Shown here piece after piece: positions 5,610 through 13,914 of a stretch of DNA of 20,272 nucleotides. The notes under the pieces were generated by a model. The model searched no databases and was not told the origin of the DNA. It saw nothing but the letters and a program-made list of their open reading frames with translations. The stretch's first letter is position 1; every line of letters begins with the position of its first letter. The position numbers and the translations under genes were made by a program. The stretch is from a virus. The DNA lies in IMG/VR virus record IMGVR_UViG_3300027839_001146, positions 1-20,272 of that record. One strand, written 5' to 3'.

Positions 5610-6071
5610 ATGCCGCGCCCGAGGAAGTCGATTCAGGAACTTTCCGAGGAACAACAGGAAGCCCTCTTCCTGGCCCAGCTGCAGAGATTCGCATTAGAGA
5701 AGACTTCGAAGCACGACGTCGATCGGGATTGGCAGTGGGCGTACGACAATCTAGGTAACCCGGAATGCCAGCCAAAGGACGCGCCGTCAATATCGGCCTG
5801 GGAACTCCTGCAGTTTGGCCGTGACTACAAGTCGAAGTTCATGGAGAAGGCGCTCAGCTGGCACGAGAAGAAGCGGAAGGAGATGGGGCCTCAAGGTGAT
5901 CAGTTTGAAGACGACGGCCGGACGAAGTTCCGCGCGATCGAGAAGATGATCAAGAACCTGACGGCCGATCTGATCTCAACCGTCAAGGATATTGTGAGGC
6001 GAGACCCCAACGCCGTGGCCCGCACGCTTCGCGATCTGGGCTGGACCGTGGTCGTCCCAAAGAAGGATTGA
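5610..6071 (+). CDS. terS: putative terminase small subunit, 153 aa
   Basis: The call rests mainly on position: it ends at 6071 and TerL starts at 6072 with no gap. Small subunits bind the packaging site on phage DNA and stimulate TerL. The protein begins MPRPRKSIQELSEEQQEALF; it is basic at the start, then helical, with EKALSWHEKKRKEMG and a helical C-terminal half (FRAIEKMIKNLTADLISTVK) that could be an oligomerisation region. No clear helix-turn-helix is visible. AGGAAA precedes the ATG at rather short spacing. It could instead be an unrelated helical protein of the packaging operon. Confidence 0.55.
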   Translation: MPRPRKSIQELSEEQQEALFLAQLQRFALEKTSKHDVDRDWQWAYDNLGNPECQPKDAPSISAWELLQFGRDYKSKFMEKALSWHEKKRKEMGPQGDQFEDDGRTKFRAIEKMIKNLTADLISTVKDIVRRDPNAVARTLRDLGWTVVVPKKD

Positions 6072-8090
6072 ATGACAGACAAGCTGCTGATCACGAATCC
6101 CGAAATACTTCGCTGGCACGAAGAGCGGGGACTCGTTCGCTCCGACGTCCGGTCAGCCAGTCGGATCGTGCCGAAGGAGTTGTCCCTCAACCTTCAGTAC
6201 AGGAAGCAGGTTTTGGAGATGGCGTACTCCGATCCCGAGTACGCTCAAGAGCTGATGATTCTGTGTTCTCGTGACATACTCTTCTTCATCAACACGTTTT
6301 GCTGGCTGCTCGAGGCCAGAAAGCCGGGCGACTGGCAGTTGGATTACCGGTACGGTGTCTCAAACGAATTGCCATTCATCACACGTCCGTATCAGGACAA
6401 GGCAATCCTTCGGACTCTGCAGTTCTTGGGCACGCGTGATATCGCCGTCCAGAAGTCTCGCGAAACGGGCGTGACGTGGATCTACATTGTCATCGCGATC
6501 TGGGACTGGCTGTTTCATCCGGACACGAATATCGGATTCGCATCGAAGGACGAGAACTCGGTTGACGACTCAACAGATCCCGACTCCCTGTTCTCGAAGG
6601 TCGACTATCTGGTCGAGCGTCTTCCCGCCTGGATGCGTGGCCAGAAGAACCGCGACTTCACACGCAACCTGACGAAGCACACGATCGTCAATCATAAAAA
6701 CGGCTCATCGATCGCCGGCTACGCATCAACTGCCGACATCGGCCGTGGCGGGCGGAAGTCATGGTTCTTCTTTGACGAGTTCCATTTCTTTCCGGCCGGT
6801 GCCGACTTCGCGTCTCTTGAATCATCGTTCGGAGTTACGAACTGTCGGATCTTCGTGTCGACCATTAACCGACGCCGCGGCGAAGCCGGTTCGTTTATTG
6901 ACCTCATTCGCGGTGATGACCGAAACATCGTCATCATCGATATCGACTGGAAGGACGACGAGGAGAAGCGGGTCGGCCTCTATAAGTCGAACAGGATTGG
7001 ATACACCCAGTCCTTCACGCTGGAGTTGCTGGACAAGAGATTCTGGGAGCCCTTCAAGCGTGATGACGGTAAATACGCGAGCCCGATCCATAAGGACCAA
7101 GCCTACGAATTCGTCCTGGACGGTCGGACTCGGTCGCTTTACTACGACTATCAGTGCGCTCGCGGCGGCGCGACAATGCAGTCGATTTCCGCCGAATTAG
7201 ACAAGGATCCCACAGGCGCCACGTCGCAGGTTTGTGATCCCGAAGTCATCAAGGCTGCGAAGGAGCGAGTCAAGCCAGTCATCCACAAGTTCGAGGTCTA
7301 TCGTGATCCCGACGACGAAAAGAAGTGGATGCTGGACCGACAGATCGAGGGGAACTTGAATCTGTACTTCGAGATGACTGGCGGGCGTCCACCCGAGTCG
7401 CAGTATTCACTGGGTTTCGATATCGCAGCCGGCACGGCTGGTGCCCGGTCGAGTTATTCGGCCATGTGTGCGATTGACAAAGTGACCGGGCAGCAGGTTG
7501 CTGATTGGCGATCTAATTCGATCGAGCCTGCGGAATTTGCCGAATTGGCCATCTGGTTTTGTGAATGGTTCTGGATGGGCTTGCTTATCCCGGAGAGTAA
7601 CGGTCCGCTTGGACAAATGTTCGTGAATCGCGTGCTGAGGGAAGGCTACAAGTACCTGTTTCGCCAGAGATCCATGGAATTCGAGGAAGACAATTCGGCC
7701 TGGTCGGGTACAACAAAGCCTGGATATCGCAACAATGATGGCGGATTGTCACTGCTTCGGGACTTGACGTCTGCCATCCGATTGCGTCAATGCCACATCC
7801 ATTCGCCTTTAATCCTGAAGGAGATGGGGAGATACTTCTTCAAGAATGAAAAGGTTGTTCACTCTTCCGAGCAGAGTGAAACGGATGGCTCTTCGGTCGG
7901 GAAGGCCCATGGTGACCTTGCGATTGCGGGCTGTACGGCCTATCACGGCATGAGTCGCTGGCCGGCATTCGAGGAAGAAAAAGACGAAGACGACGGAATT
8001 CCGCTCGACTCGTTTCTTGCCCGACGAGAAGAGCAGCAGGAAGAGGATCGGCAGTTGGCGCTCACTGATTACTGGTCTCCCTTTGGATAG
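6072..8090 (+). CDS. terL: terminase large subunit (packaging ATPase-nuclease), 672 aa
   Basis: This motor pumps DNA into the prohead and cuts it. The ATPase domain has a Walker-A-like QKSRETGVTW (127-136) and Walker B SWFFFDEF (230-237), followed by a coupling-motif position FVSTINRRRG (261-270). The RNase-H-like nuclease has three acidic positions: D450 in LGFDIAAGT, E508 in IPESNG and D615 in KAHGDLAIAG. All motors and nuclease residues appear intact, and the length is at the upper end for the family because of an acidic C-terminal tail (EEEKDEDDG...). It starts directly after the preceding stop and is followed five bases later by the portal gene. Confidence 0.96.
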   Translation: MTDKLLITNPEILRWHEERGLVRSDVRSASRIVPKELSLNLQYRKQVLEMAYSDPEYAQELMILCSRDILFFINTFCWLLEARKPGDWQLDYRYGVSNELPFITRPYQDKAILRTLQFLGTRDIAVQKSRETGVTWIYIVIAIWDWLFHPDTNIGFASKDENSVDDSTDPDSLFSKVDYLVERLPAWMRGQKNRDFTRNLTKHTIVNHKNGSSIAGYASTADIGRGGRKSWFFFDEFHFFPAGADFASLESSFGVTNCRIFVSTINRRRGEAGSFIDLIRGDDRNIVIIDIDWKDDEEKRVGLYKSNRIGYTQSFTLELLDKRFWEPFKRDDGKYASPIHKDQAYEFVLDGRTRSLYYDYQCARGGATMQSISAELDKDPTGATSQVCDPEVIKAAKERVKPVIHKFEVYRDPDDEKKWMLDRQIEGNLNLYFEMTGGRPPESQYSLGFDIAAGTAGARSSYSAMCAIDKVTGQQVADWRSNSIEPAEFAELAIWFCEWFWMGLLIPESNGPLGQMFVNRVLREGYKYLFRQRSMEFEEDNSAWSGTTKPGYRNNDGGLSLLRDLTSAIRLRQCHIHSPLILKEMGRYFFKNEKVVHSSEQSETDGSSVGKAHGDLAIAGCTAYHGMSRWPAFEEEKDEDDGIPLDSFLARREEQQEEDRQLALTDYWSPFG

Positions 8091-8095
8091 GGATC

Positions 8096-9856
8096 ATGAT
8101 GGATCGACTCAAGTTCAAGCGACTCAAGGATGCCATCACTTTTTCCGGACGGAAGCTCAAGCCGTTCCGGGAAAAGATGCGTGAGGCGCATCGACAGTAT
8201 GTTGGTACGCATTACGGCGACAATGGATCAGAAGGCACACGCCCGCTGAATATGCTGGAAATGGGCGTAACGGCCTACCTCCAACAGCTCGCGTCCCGGA
8301 ATCCCCAGGTCCTTGTCAACACCAGGAAGTCCAGCCTCCGTATCGCGGCTGTGGAATGCGAACACGCCATCAATCAGACCCTGCTCGACATCGACTTCGA
8401 GAACGAATTGAGGAACTGGGTCATGCAGGCCCTGTTCTCCGTCGGGATCATGAAGGTTGGCATACAGGTCGATTACATGGCGGAAATCGACGGTGAGGAG
8501 ATTCCGCATACGAGCGTCTTCGCCGAATCTATTTCACTGGATGATTGGGTTCACGATGTCACTGCTGACAAGTGGGATCCCCAGCGCGTCGGATTCTGTG
8601 GGCATAAGTACCTGATGACGAAGCGGGAACTTTCGTCAAACCCAAACTTCAGCAAGAATCTGACCGCAAAGCTCCAGCCGCGGGACCTGAATGAGCACGA
8701 CGAGATGCTCGGCGAGAGTGATCGACTCGACGAAATCGGATACGGCAAGAAATCGACTGACGGCGAATACCTCGATCGCATCGAACTGTGGGACATCTGG
8801 CTTCCGGAAGACCGGAAGGTCGTGACCATGTCAACCGAACTGAGCGAGCCAGTCCACGAAGTCGAGTGGGAAGGCCCGGATCGTGGTCCTTACCATCTGC
8901 TGGGCTTCAATCCAGTTCTGGCAAATATCATGCCGTTGCCGCCGATCGCGAACTGGATGGATCTTGACGATCTTGAGAATAAGCTGATCAATCACCTTGG
9001 CCGCCAGGCATCCCGCCAGAAGACTGTCACGTTTGTGACACAGCAGGGGCGGAAGGATGGGGAGCGGGTCATCCGAACAAACGACGGGGACACGGTCGTC
9101 GTCGACAATCCGCAGAACATCAAAGAAGCAAGGTACGGAGGCATCGACCAGCAGACCCTCGCGTTCGCGCTGAACGTCAAGGGCCTGACGTCCTACATCA
9201 TGGGGAATCTGGATGCGATGGCCGGCCTGGGATCGTCGGCCGACACACTGGGCCAGGAGAAGATGATCTCGGCGACCGTTTCTGATCGGGTGCGTGCAAT
9301 GCAGGCATCAGTCGTCTCAGCCACCAAAGACGTAATCGAGGACATCGGTTTCTGGCTCTGGAGATCACCGACGACTCAGATCCACATGGCTCGGGATATT
9401 CCCGGAACCGATTTCGCTGTTGACGCGTCGTGGCCGCATGCTGCTGACGAATACGGTGTGGATATGGATCTCCGACAGGGCGATTTCGAAGACTACGATT
9501 TCAACATTGAACAGTTCTCAATGCAGGATCTGAGTCCGCAAATCAGACTCCAAACCCTGCGAGATATCTGGCAGCGTGACATCGTTCCGCTGATCCAGAC
9601 GGGGCTCAAGCCGGACATCAACAAGTACCTGGCACTTGTTGCCAAGTATTCAAACATGCACGAATTGACAGACATTATTCCGGAACTGCAGGCGTATTCC
9701 GACGATCCCCAAAACTCCGGCGGTGGCGGCGGTGGCGGCGGGCCACACGAATACATCCGGCACAACGTCTCCGAAGGTATGACAGCGCAGGCCCAGGAGC
9801 AGCAACAGATGCAGAATCTGATGACAGCGTCTGCTCCGCAACAACAGGCGGGTTAG
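8096..9856 (+). CDS. portal protein, 586 aa
   Basis: The portal forms the dodecameric ring at one head vertex through which TerL drives DNA. Its position directly after TerL, its size, and features such as an N-terminal helical region (FREKMREAHRQYVGTHYG) support this. The central part, ELWDIWLPEDRKVV then PLPPIANWMDLDDL then INHLGRQASRQK, and GLGSSADTLGQEKMISATVS (about 375-400) are typical of P22-like portals. The C-terminal part has a run of eight glycines near residue 545, then a Gln/Met-rich tail. Two adjacent ATGs (8096, 8099) are possible; AGGGA spacing slightly favours 8099. No tail-tube gene lies near enough to decide phage morphology. Confidence 0.9.
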   Translation: MMDRLKFKRLKDAITFSGRKLKPFREKMREAHRQYVGTHYGDNGSEGTRPLNMLEMGVTAYLQQLASRNPQVLVNTRKSSLRIAAVECEHAINQTLLDIDFENELRNWVMQALFSVGIMKVGIQVDYMAEIDGEEIPHTSVFAESISLDDWVHDVTADKWDPQRVGFCGHKYLMTKRELSSNPNFSKNLTAKLQPRDLNEHDEMLGESDRLDEIGYGKKSTDGEYLDRIELWDIWLPEDRKVVTMSTELSEPVHEVEWEGPDRGPYHLLGFNPVLANIMPLPPIANWMDLDDLENKLINHLGRQASRQKTVTFVTQQGRKDGERVIRTNDGDTVVVDNPQNIKEARYGGIDQQTLAFALNVKGLTSYIMGNLDAMAGLGSSADTLGQEKMISATVSDRVRAMQASVVSATKDVIEDIGFWLWRSPTTQIHMARDIPGTDFAVDASWPHAADEYGVDMDLRQGDFEDYDFNIEQFSMQDLSPQIRLQTLRDIWQRDIVPLIQTGLKPDINKYLALVAKYSNMHELTDIIPELQAYSDDPQNSGGGGGGGGPHEYIRHNVSEGMTAQAQEQQQMQNLMTASAPQQQAG

Positions 9857-9858
9857 TA

Positions 9859-10248
9859 ATGGCACGATATACGTTCGTCACCGATGACGATCCGCAAGAA
9901 CAGGTCGACATGCATATGTCGATCGTCGAGTACAGTCGACGAGTGAAGGGTGGTCGGATCAGGCTGTCGGATGGTCGGATGGCCCGGGTCGATTGGCAGG
10001 CGTTCGGGAACATCAGCTCGGTTCCTGGCAACTACCCCATGGAATCCGATTCGATGGGCGTCGGTATCCATCAGGTCGAAGCTGCCTCAAAAGCCGACGC
10101 AGCCGCCGGACTCCCGACCGAATACAACAAGAAGACTGGTGCTGCGATCTTTCGCGATAAGCGGCATCGGCGGGAGTATTGCGAGAGACACAAGGTTTAC
10201 GATCGCAACGGGGGACACAGCGATCCGCAACTTGGCGGACGCAACTGA
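9859..10248 (+). CDS. conserved small protein of the head region, 129 aa
   Basis: It starts two bases after the portal stop. The product begins MARYTFVTDDDPQEQVDMHM. The C-terminal half has SMGVGIHQVEAASKADAA, then LPTEYNKKTGAAIF, RHRREYC and YDRNGG. In my recollection, small proteins carrying the order 'S..GV...Q..EA...G.PTE...G.A.F..R.HRR.Y....G..DR.GG' occur next to portal or scaffold genes in many phages; some also carry an N-terminal FmdB-type zinc ribbon, which is missing here. The role is not known. It is expected to be co-expressed with the portal and scaffold. Confidence 0.75.
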   Translation: MARYTFVTDDDPQEQVDMHMSIVEYSRRVKGGRIRLSDGRMARVDWQAFGNISSVPGNYPMESDSMGVGIHQVEAASKADAAAGLPTEYNKKTGAAIFRDKRHRREYCERHKVYDRNGGHSDPQLGGRN

Positions 10249-10265
10249 ACACAAGGGAGAACACG

Positions 10266-11423
10266 ATGTTGAATTACTTACGGCCTTGTATGAGTATTGG
10301 GTACGCCCGTTTTCGTTCTCCAGATCCGGACAGTGAAGGCGGCGGCGCAGCAACGGCAACCGGCAACGGCGAATACGATTACGACGACACATTGTTCGAT
10401 AACGATCTGCAGGATCAGCCCCCGGCAGAGAGCGAAACGCCAGCTGAATCAGACGACGACTCAGACGCGAGATCAGAAAACAACACAGAATCGGACGATG
10501 TTGAGGTTGACGGCGACGAAAAAAAACAGGAACAATCACCGAGTTCGCGTCAGGAACAGTCAACGCAGCCTGATGAGGACGACGAATCCGCCACTGACAA
10601 TGGCGAAGCAGCAGACCAGAAATTTGATAGTGGGCTGCTGGAACGTGCTGGCAACTTGAACTTCACGTACAGCGATGTCCAGTCACTGGGCACCAATGGA
10701 GCTCTGGAAGCGGCAGTTCGAAGAGAGGAAGCCCTGCATCAGCGTTGGCAGCAGCAGGAAGCGGCTCGACAAGAGCAGCAGAGAGCAGCAGTCGGCAACG
10801 AGCAAAAGCAGGAAGACTCAAAAGAGCCCGAAGAACCTCCTTTCGATGATTGGATCGAGAAGGGGTATGACAAGGCTCAAGTCGAAGTGATGCGACAGCA
10901 GTGGTCAGCTAACCAGGCGACCCAGCAACGACTGAATAGTCTGGAGAGCCAAGGCCACCAGGAGCGACAGCTCCAATCGCAACGCGACAGTGTTGAGCGA
11001 GAGAACCGTTTCGATGGAATGGTGAAAACGCTTGGCAACGAGTATTCGGATTTGTTTGGGACACAGGATCGCTCAACCCAAATGGACCGAACTTCCCATG
11101 AGTTCCAGAACCGCGCGATGATCTTTGGGCAGATGAATCGACTTGCTGCCGGCTACCAGGCCACAGGCGAACCGATGCCAATCGAACAAGACTTGTTCGA
11201 CAAAGCACTTCGATCGGAATTTGGGACTCGTCAAACCGAACTTGCACGCAGAGAAGTGAAGACGAAGCTCAAGAAGGCTGGCAAGCAGGCGATTTCTCGG
11301 CCGGGTAAGACCAGGCCGAAGCCGCAAACCGGCGAAGAAGATGCAGCACAATTCGCGAGAGATTGGTTTCGCGATAACGGCGGCGACTTCCAGGACTCGA
11401 TTGAGTCTGACGACGAAATTTGA
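10266..11423 (+). CDS. putative scaffolding protein, 385 aa
   Basis: The ATG at 10266 has GGGAG seven bases upstream; an upstream in-frame ATG at 10179 overlaps the previous gene and is rejected. Residues about 20-125 are low-complexity and very acidic (D/E/S/T/Q). Residues about 145-260 are Gln/Glu/Arg-rich and likely a long coiled coil. The C-terminus has a basic patch (REVKTKLKKAGKQAI then RPGKTRPKP) before an acidic end. An acidic, helical protein with a basic C-terminal part, placed directly before the major capsid gene, is the usual scaffold profile; the basic part would bind the capsid shell. The assignment is from position and composition, not sequence match. Confidence 0.75.
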   Translation: MLNYLRPCMSIGYARFRSPDPDSEGGGAATATGNGEYDYDDTLFDNDLQDQPPAESETPAESDDDSDARSENNTESDDVEVDGDEKKQEQSPSSRQEQSTQPDEDDESATDNGEAADQKFDSGLLERAGNLNFTYSDVQSLGTNGALEAAVRREEALHQRWQQQEAARQEQQRAAVGNEQKQEDSKEPEEPPFDDWIEKGYDKAQVEVMRQQWSANQATQQRLNSLESQGHQERQLQSQRDSVERENRFDGMVKTLGNEYSDLFGTQDRSTQMDRTSHEFQNRAMIFGQMNRLAAGYQATGEPMPIEQDLFDKALRSEFGTRQTELARREVKTKLKKAGKQAISRPGKTRPKPQTGEEDAAQFARDWFRDNGGDFQDSIESDDEI

Positions 11424-11444
11424 GCAGCAGTCGGAACTTCTCGC

Positions 11445-11464
11445 GTGACCATACGAAAGGTCAC
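11445..11464 (+). promoter_or_regulatory. hairpin overlapping the SD of the major capsid gene
   Basis: GTGACC-ATACGAAA-GGTCAC is a perfect 6-bp stem with an eight-base loop, ending five bases before the capsid ATG at 11470. The AAAGG Shine-Dalgarno falls partly in the loop and partly in the 3' arm. It may tune capsid translation or stabilise the mRNA. Confidence 0.4.
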
Positions 11465-11469
11465 TCTTG

Positions 11470-12564
11470 ATGGTTACTGCTCATGACGACATTACCGATC
11501 TGGTAAAAGGCACACTGCGGCATCTCGGCCGCATGAAGTTCCAGCAAATCGCTCAGAACCTCCAGCGATACGAGGTTCTGGGCCGCTGGCTCAAGAAAGA
11601 CAAGGTGGTGTTCGATTCCGGTCGTGGAATCCAACGCAATCTCATGTCGCGTCTGAGCAATACGGCGGCACACGTCGGATTGCTCGAGACCGACGGCTCC
11701 GTCCTGCCCGACTTGATGGAGCAGCTCAACATTCCGTGGCGGCACGCTCAGGTCAACTGGTCGTTTCTGTACCAGACTGACATCCTGATGAATCGCGGTC
11801 CGTCGCTGGTCTACAACGTCGTCAAGCCTCGCCGGGCCGCTGCCCTGATCAACATGGCGGAAGAGCTCGAGGCGAAGGCGTGGTCTGTCCCCGACGTCGA
11901 TAACAAAACCGATCCTTACGGGCTTCCGTACTGGGTGGTCGGCAACGACACGACGGGATTCAATGGCGGTCTTCCGGGTAGTCATACCAAGATCGCTGGT
12001 CTCGACCTGACGACCGATGCGCCGAACTTCAAGAACTACACGGCGCAGTACACGAACGTCGACAAGCCTGACCTGATCAAGAAGATGCGGACCGCTCATC
12101 GCAAGATCGGATTCTATTCTCCGATCGAAGACGACGACTACGCCAAGGCGGCGTTCAGGGACATGCGTGTCTACACCGACGATACTACGGTTTCGGAATT
12201 GGAGGATATCGGCGAGTCGCAGAACGAAAACCTCGGCCGTGACCTTGCTTCGATGGAAGCAGGCGTTCCTAAGGGCGGCGGAAAAGACATCCGCGTGTCC
12301 GATTCTGGCGTCATCATGTTCAAGCGGCATCCCATTATCTGGGTTCCGCAGCTGGACGACACCACGGTCTTTACGGCTGAGACGAATCCGGTTTACATGA
12401 TCAATCACGACACGTTCTATCCCATGTGCCTCAAGGGTGACTTCCTGCGTGAAGGCAGCCCGCGAGAGGTTCCGGATCAGCATAATGCGTGGCGAGTCTT
12501 CGTCGATCTTTCCTACAACTACCTGTGTGTGGATCGCCGACGTAACGCGGTCTTCCGTAAGTAG
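11470..12564 (+). CDS. major capsid protein (HK97-fold type expected), 364 aa
   Basis: This would be the shell subunit. The ATG at 11470 is preferred over an adjacent TTG at 11467; AAGG lies about ten bases upstream. It follows the scaffold gene, has a typical length, and is well balanced in composition. The N-terminal part has an amphipathic region (LGRMKFQQIAQNLQRYEVL). The mid part includes PWRHAQVNWSFLYQTDILMN and YWVVGNDTTGFNGGLPG, and the C-terminal part includes YMINHDTFYPMCLKGDFL and AWRVFVDLSYNYLCVDRR, a late-core pattern I associate with tailed-phage capsids. There is no sign of an N-terminal protease-cleaved delta domain, consistent with a separate scaffold. A strong terminator follows. 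Confidence 0.87.
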   Translation: MVTAHDDITDLVKGTLRHLGRMKFQQIAQNLQRYEVLGRWLKKDKVVFDSGRGIQRNLMSRLSNTAAHVGLLETDGSVLPDLMEQLNIPWRHAQVNWSFLYQTDILMNRGPSLVYNVVKPRRAAALINMAEELEAKAWSVPDVDNKTDPYGLPYWVVGNDTTGFNGGLPGSHTKIAGLDLTTDAPNFKNYTAQYTNVDKPDLIKKMRTAHRKIGFYSPIEDDDYAKAAFRDMRVYTDDTTVSELEDIGESQNENLGRDLASMEAGVPKGGGKDIRVSDSGVIMFKRHPIIWVPQLDDTTVFTAETNPVYMINHDTFYPMCLKGDFLREGSPREVPDQHNAWRVFVDLSYNYLCVDRRRNAVFRK

Positions 12565-12577
12565 TCTGAGTTATGCA

Positions 12578-12627
12578 ACGATGATCAGGGGTGCAGACAT
12601 CTGTGCTCCTGATCGTCGTGGGTTTTT
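12578..12627 (+). terminator. strong intrinsic terminator after the major capsid gene
   Basis: Positions 12578-12597 pair with 12600-12619 almost without interruption; a few pairs are G-U. The stem is about 18-20 bp, with the loop region around ACAT. The outer half, ACGATGATCAGG against CCTGATCGTCGT, is perfect apart from one G-U pair. GGG and TTTTT (12623-12627) follow. It would reduce expression of genes after the capsid, or a read-through share would be transcribed. Confidence 0.85.
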
Positions 12628-12753
12628 GCGGGGGCACTGGCCCAGCCGTTTGGCGAACAGTGTCGCGAAAGCCTGAATGCCCCGATCATCGGATTGTTTC
12701 CGGTGGCGAAGGACTCTGCCGGGGGCGGCGGATCGAAGAGAAGGAAAAGTTCA

Positions 12754-13563
12754 ATGACTAATCAGCTCGGCTACGCTTCACGTGCAGACACAAACAGAAA
12801 TCCGTCTCCGTCAATCTGGGGCAATTGTCCGATCGACGCGATCAACTCAGGACACACTGATGGATTCGGCAAGCGTTGGAACTTCATGGACGGACCGATC
12901 GTCGGCAGTGCGGTTTCCGAAGACTTCACATACGGCAATGGCGTGAAGGTTTACACGTCAACCGGTGGCGCGATCGCTGCGGGTGACGAGATTGGCGGGA
13001 CGGTCGCTCTGTCATCTGACGGAGACGACGAAGGTGCTGCGATGCAACAGCAGAACTTTCCGTTCCAGATCTCGAACAGTCACGGAGACCTCTGGTTCGA
13101 AGCACGCATCAAGACGTCAACGATCGCCGACACCAAGCACAGCATATTCCTCGGCTTGTGTGAGACAGTCACGCTGTCTGCAACAGTTCCTATCGCTGCG
13201 GCCGGAACGCTGACCGACAACAACTTCGTCGGTTTCCATCGCCTTGAAGCCGATGGCGATTACTTCAATACCGTCTACAAGGCGAATGGCATCACCGAAG
13301 TGCTCGTGAAGCAGGATGCGGCATTGCTGGTCGCAGACACGTACATCAAGCTGGGATTCTATCACGACGCCAGCGCAAAGAAGCTGACGTTCTACGATGA
13401 CGGAAATGCTCTGGCTGACACGAAGTCAATTCCGTCAGCGGCTGGCACGGACTTCCCGAACGACGTCCGACTTGGTTGGGTTCTTGCTGTACTGAACGCA
13501 ACCGCAACAACGCCAGGAAGCACTGAGATTGATTGGATTCAGGTCTACCAGAAGGGTGTCTGA
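12754..13563 (+). CDS. beta-rich virion protein (possible capsid decoration or fibre-type protein), 269 aa
   Basis: AAGGA lies eight bases upstream of the ATG at 12754; an earlier in-frame start at 12694 has none. After an N-terminal stretch (MTNQLGYASRADTNRNPSPS) the sequence alternates beta-type residues and glycine/aspartate turns. Examples are LWFEARIKTSTIADTKHSIF, then YIKLGFYHDASAKKLTFYDD, and a final STEIDWIQVYQK. The order W.E.R.K, K.GF, LTFYDDG, DWIQV resembles concanavalin A/LamG-like jelly-roll domains. Such domains in this position, right after the capsid gene, are often head decoration or adhesin proteins. It is separated from the capsid gene by a terminator and from the next gene by another. 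Confidence 0.7.
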   Translation: MTNQLGYASRADTNRNPSPSIWGNCPIDAINSGHTDGFGKRWNFMDGPIVGSAVSEDFTYGNGVKVYTSTGGAIAAGDEIGGTVALSSDGDDEGAAMQQQNFPFQISNSHGDLWFEARIKTSTIADTKHSIFLGLCETVTLSATVPIAAAGTLTDNNFVGFHRLEADGDYFNTVYKANGITEVLVKQDAALLVADTYIKLGFYHDASAKKLTFYDDGNALADTKSIPSAAGTDFPNDVRLGWVLAVLNATATTPGSTEIDWIQVYQKGV

Positions 13564-13581
13564 TTACACCCATTGCAATAG

Positions 13582-13638
13582 TGACGGCACGGTGATTGCG
13601 TACCCACACGCCCTCCACATGATCCGTGCCGTCATTTT
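13582..13638 (+). terminator. candidate terminator, 11-bp perfect stem with long loop
   Basis: TGACGGCACGG (13582-13592) pairs perfectly with CCGTGCCGTCA (13624-13634), with a 31-base loop, followed by TTTT (13635-13638). The loop is long for an intrinsic terminator, but the stem and tail are suitable. Confidence 0.6.
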
Positions 13639-13677
13639 CCATGTCCGAGTTGACCAACAGAGAGGTGGTGATCAACG

Positions 13678-13818
13678 ATGCACGACAAGTCCAGTGGAAA
13701 GGGCGGAGGCCATAAGGCTCCGCAAACCACGAACGACACTTCCGCAGCTGCAGCCGCAGCGACGCAGAAATCCGCTGCCAAAACTGGTGGCGGAAAGAGC
13801 GGTCAGGGCGGAGCCTAA
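13678..13818 (+). CDS. 46-aa Gly/Lys/Ala-rich basic protein
   Basis: The ATG at 13678 has AGGTGG about nine bases upstream, and the ORF ends with TAA at 13816. The product begins MHDKSSGKGGGHKAPQTTND, has six alanines in a row, and ends TGGGKSGQGGA. It has no tryptophan, tyrosine or phenylalanine and few hydrophobic residues, so it is probably disordered and positively charged. Its strong SD, good codon use and placement between two terminator-like hairpins argue for a real gene. Function is unknown. Possibilities include a packaged DNA-binding peptide, a virion linker, or an internal minor protein. Confidence 0.6.
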   Translation: MHDKSSGKGGGHKAPQTTNDTSAAAAAATQKSAAKTGGGKSGQGGA

Positions 13819-13824
13819 CCCCGC

Positions 13825-13848
13825 AAAAGGACGGTCCCCCGTTCTTTT
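13825..13848 (+). terminator. hairpin with A/U-rich arms, bidirectional-type terminator
   Basis: AAAAGGACGG (13825-13834) pairs with CCGTTCTTTT (13839-13848) around a four-base loop, with one G-U pair. The A-run before and T-run after the core are typical of an intrinsic terminator working in both directions. Confidence 0.6.
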
Positions 13849-13854
13849 CACCGG

Positions 13855-13887
13855 CCGGCGCGGCGAAGTCGGCATTTGTCGCGCCGG
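13855..13887 (+). other. GC-rich hairpin upstream of the 13915 gene
   Basis: CCGGCGCG (13855-13862) and CGCGCCGG (13880-13887) form a perfect 8-bp stem with a 17-base loop. A second small stem directly follows: CCTTTCG (13889-13895) with CGAAAGG (13903-13909). It covers the AAAGGA SD of the next gene, so it may restrain its translation. Confidence 0.5.
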
Positions 13888-13914
13888 TCCTTTCGATGCC
13901 GACGAAAGGAAATC

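Noticed and set aside
9719-9741. glycine-codon run in the portal gene as a phase-variable repeat
   Set aside because: The codons are mixed GGC/GGT/GGG rather than a pure tract, so slippage is unlikely; it is probably a flexible linker.
10179-10265. longer N-terminus of the scaffold gene
   Set aside because: It would overlap the previous gene by 70 bases, and the ATG at 10266 has a GGGAG at good spacing.
11461-12483. 340-codon ORF on the minus strand
   Set aside because: It lies wholly antisense to the major capsid gene; such long ORFs arise from GC-rich third codon positions and the product is not protein-like.
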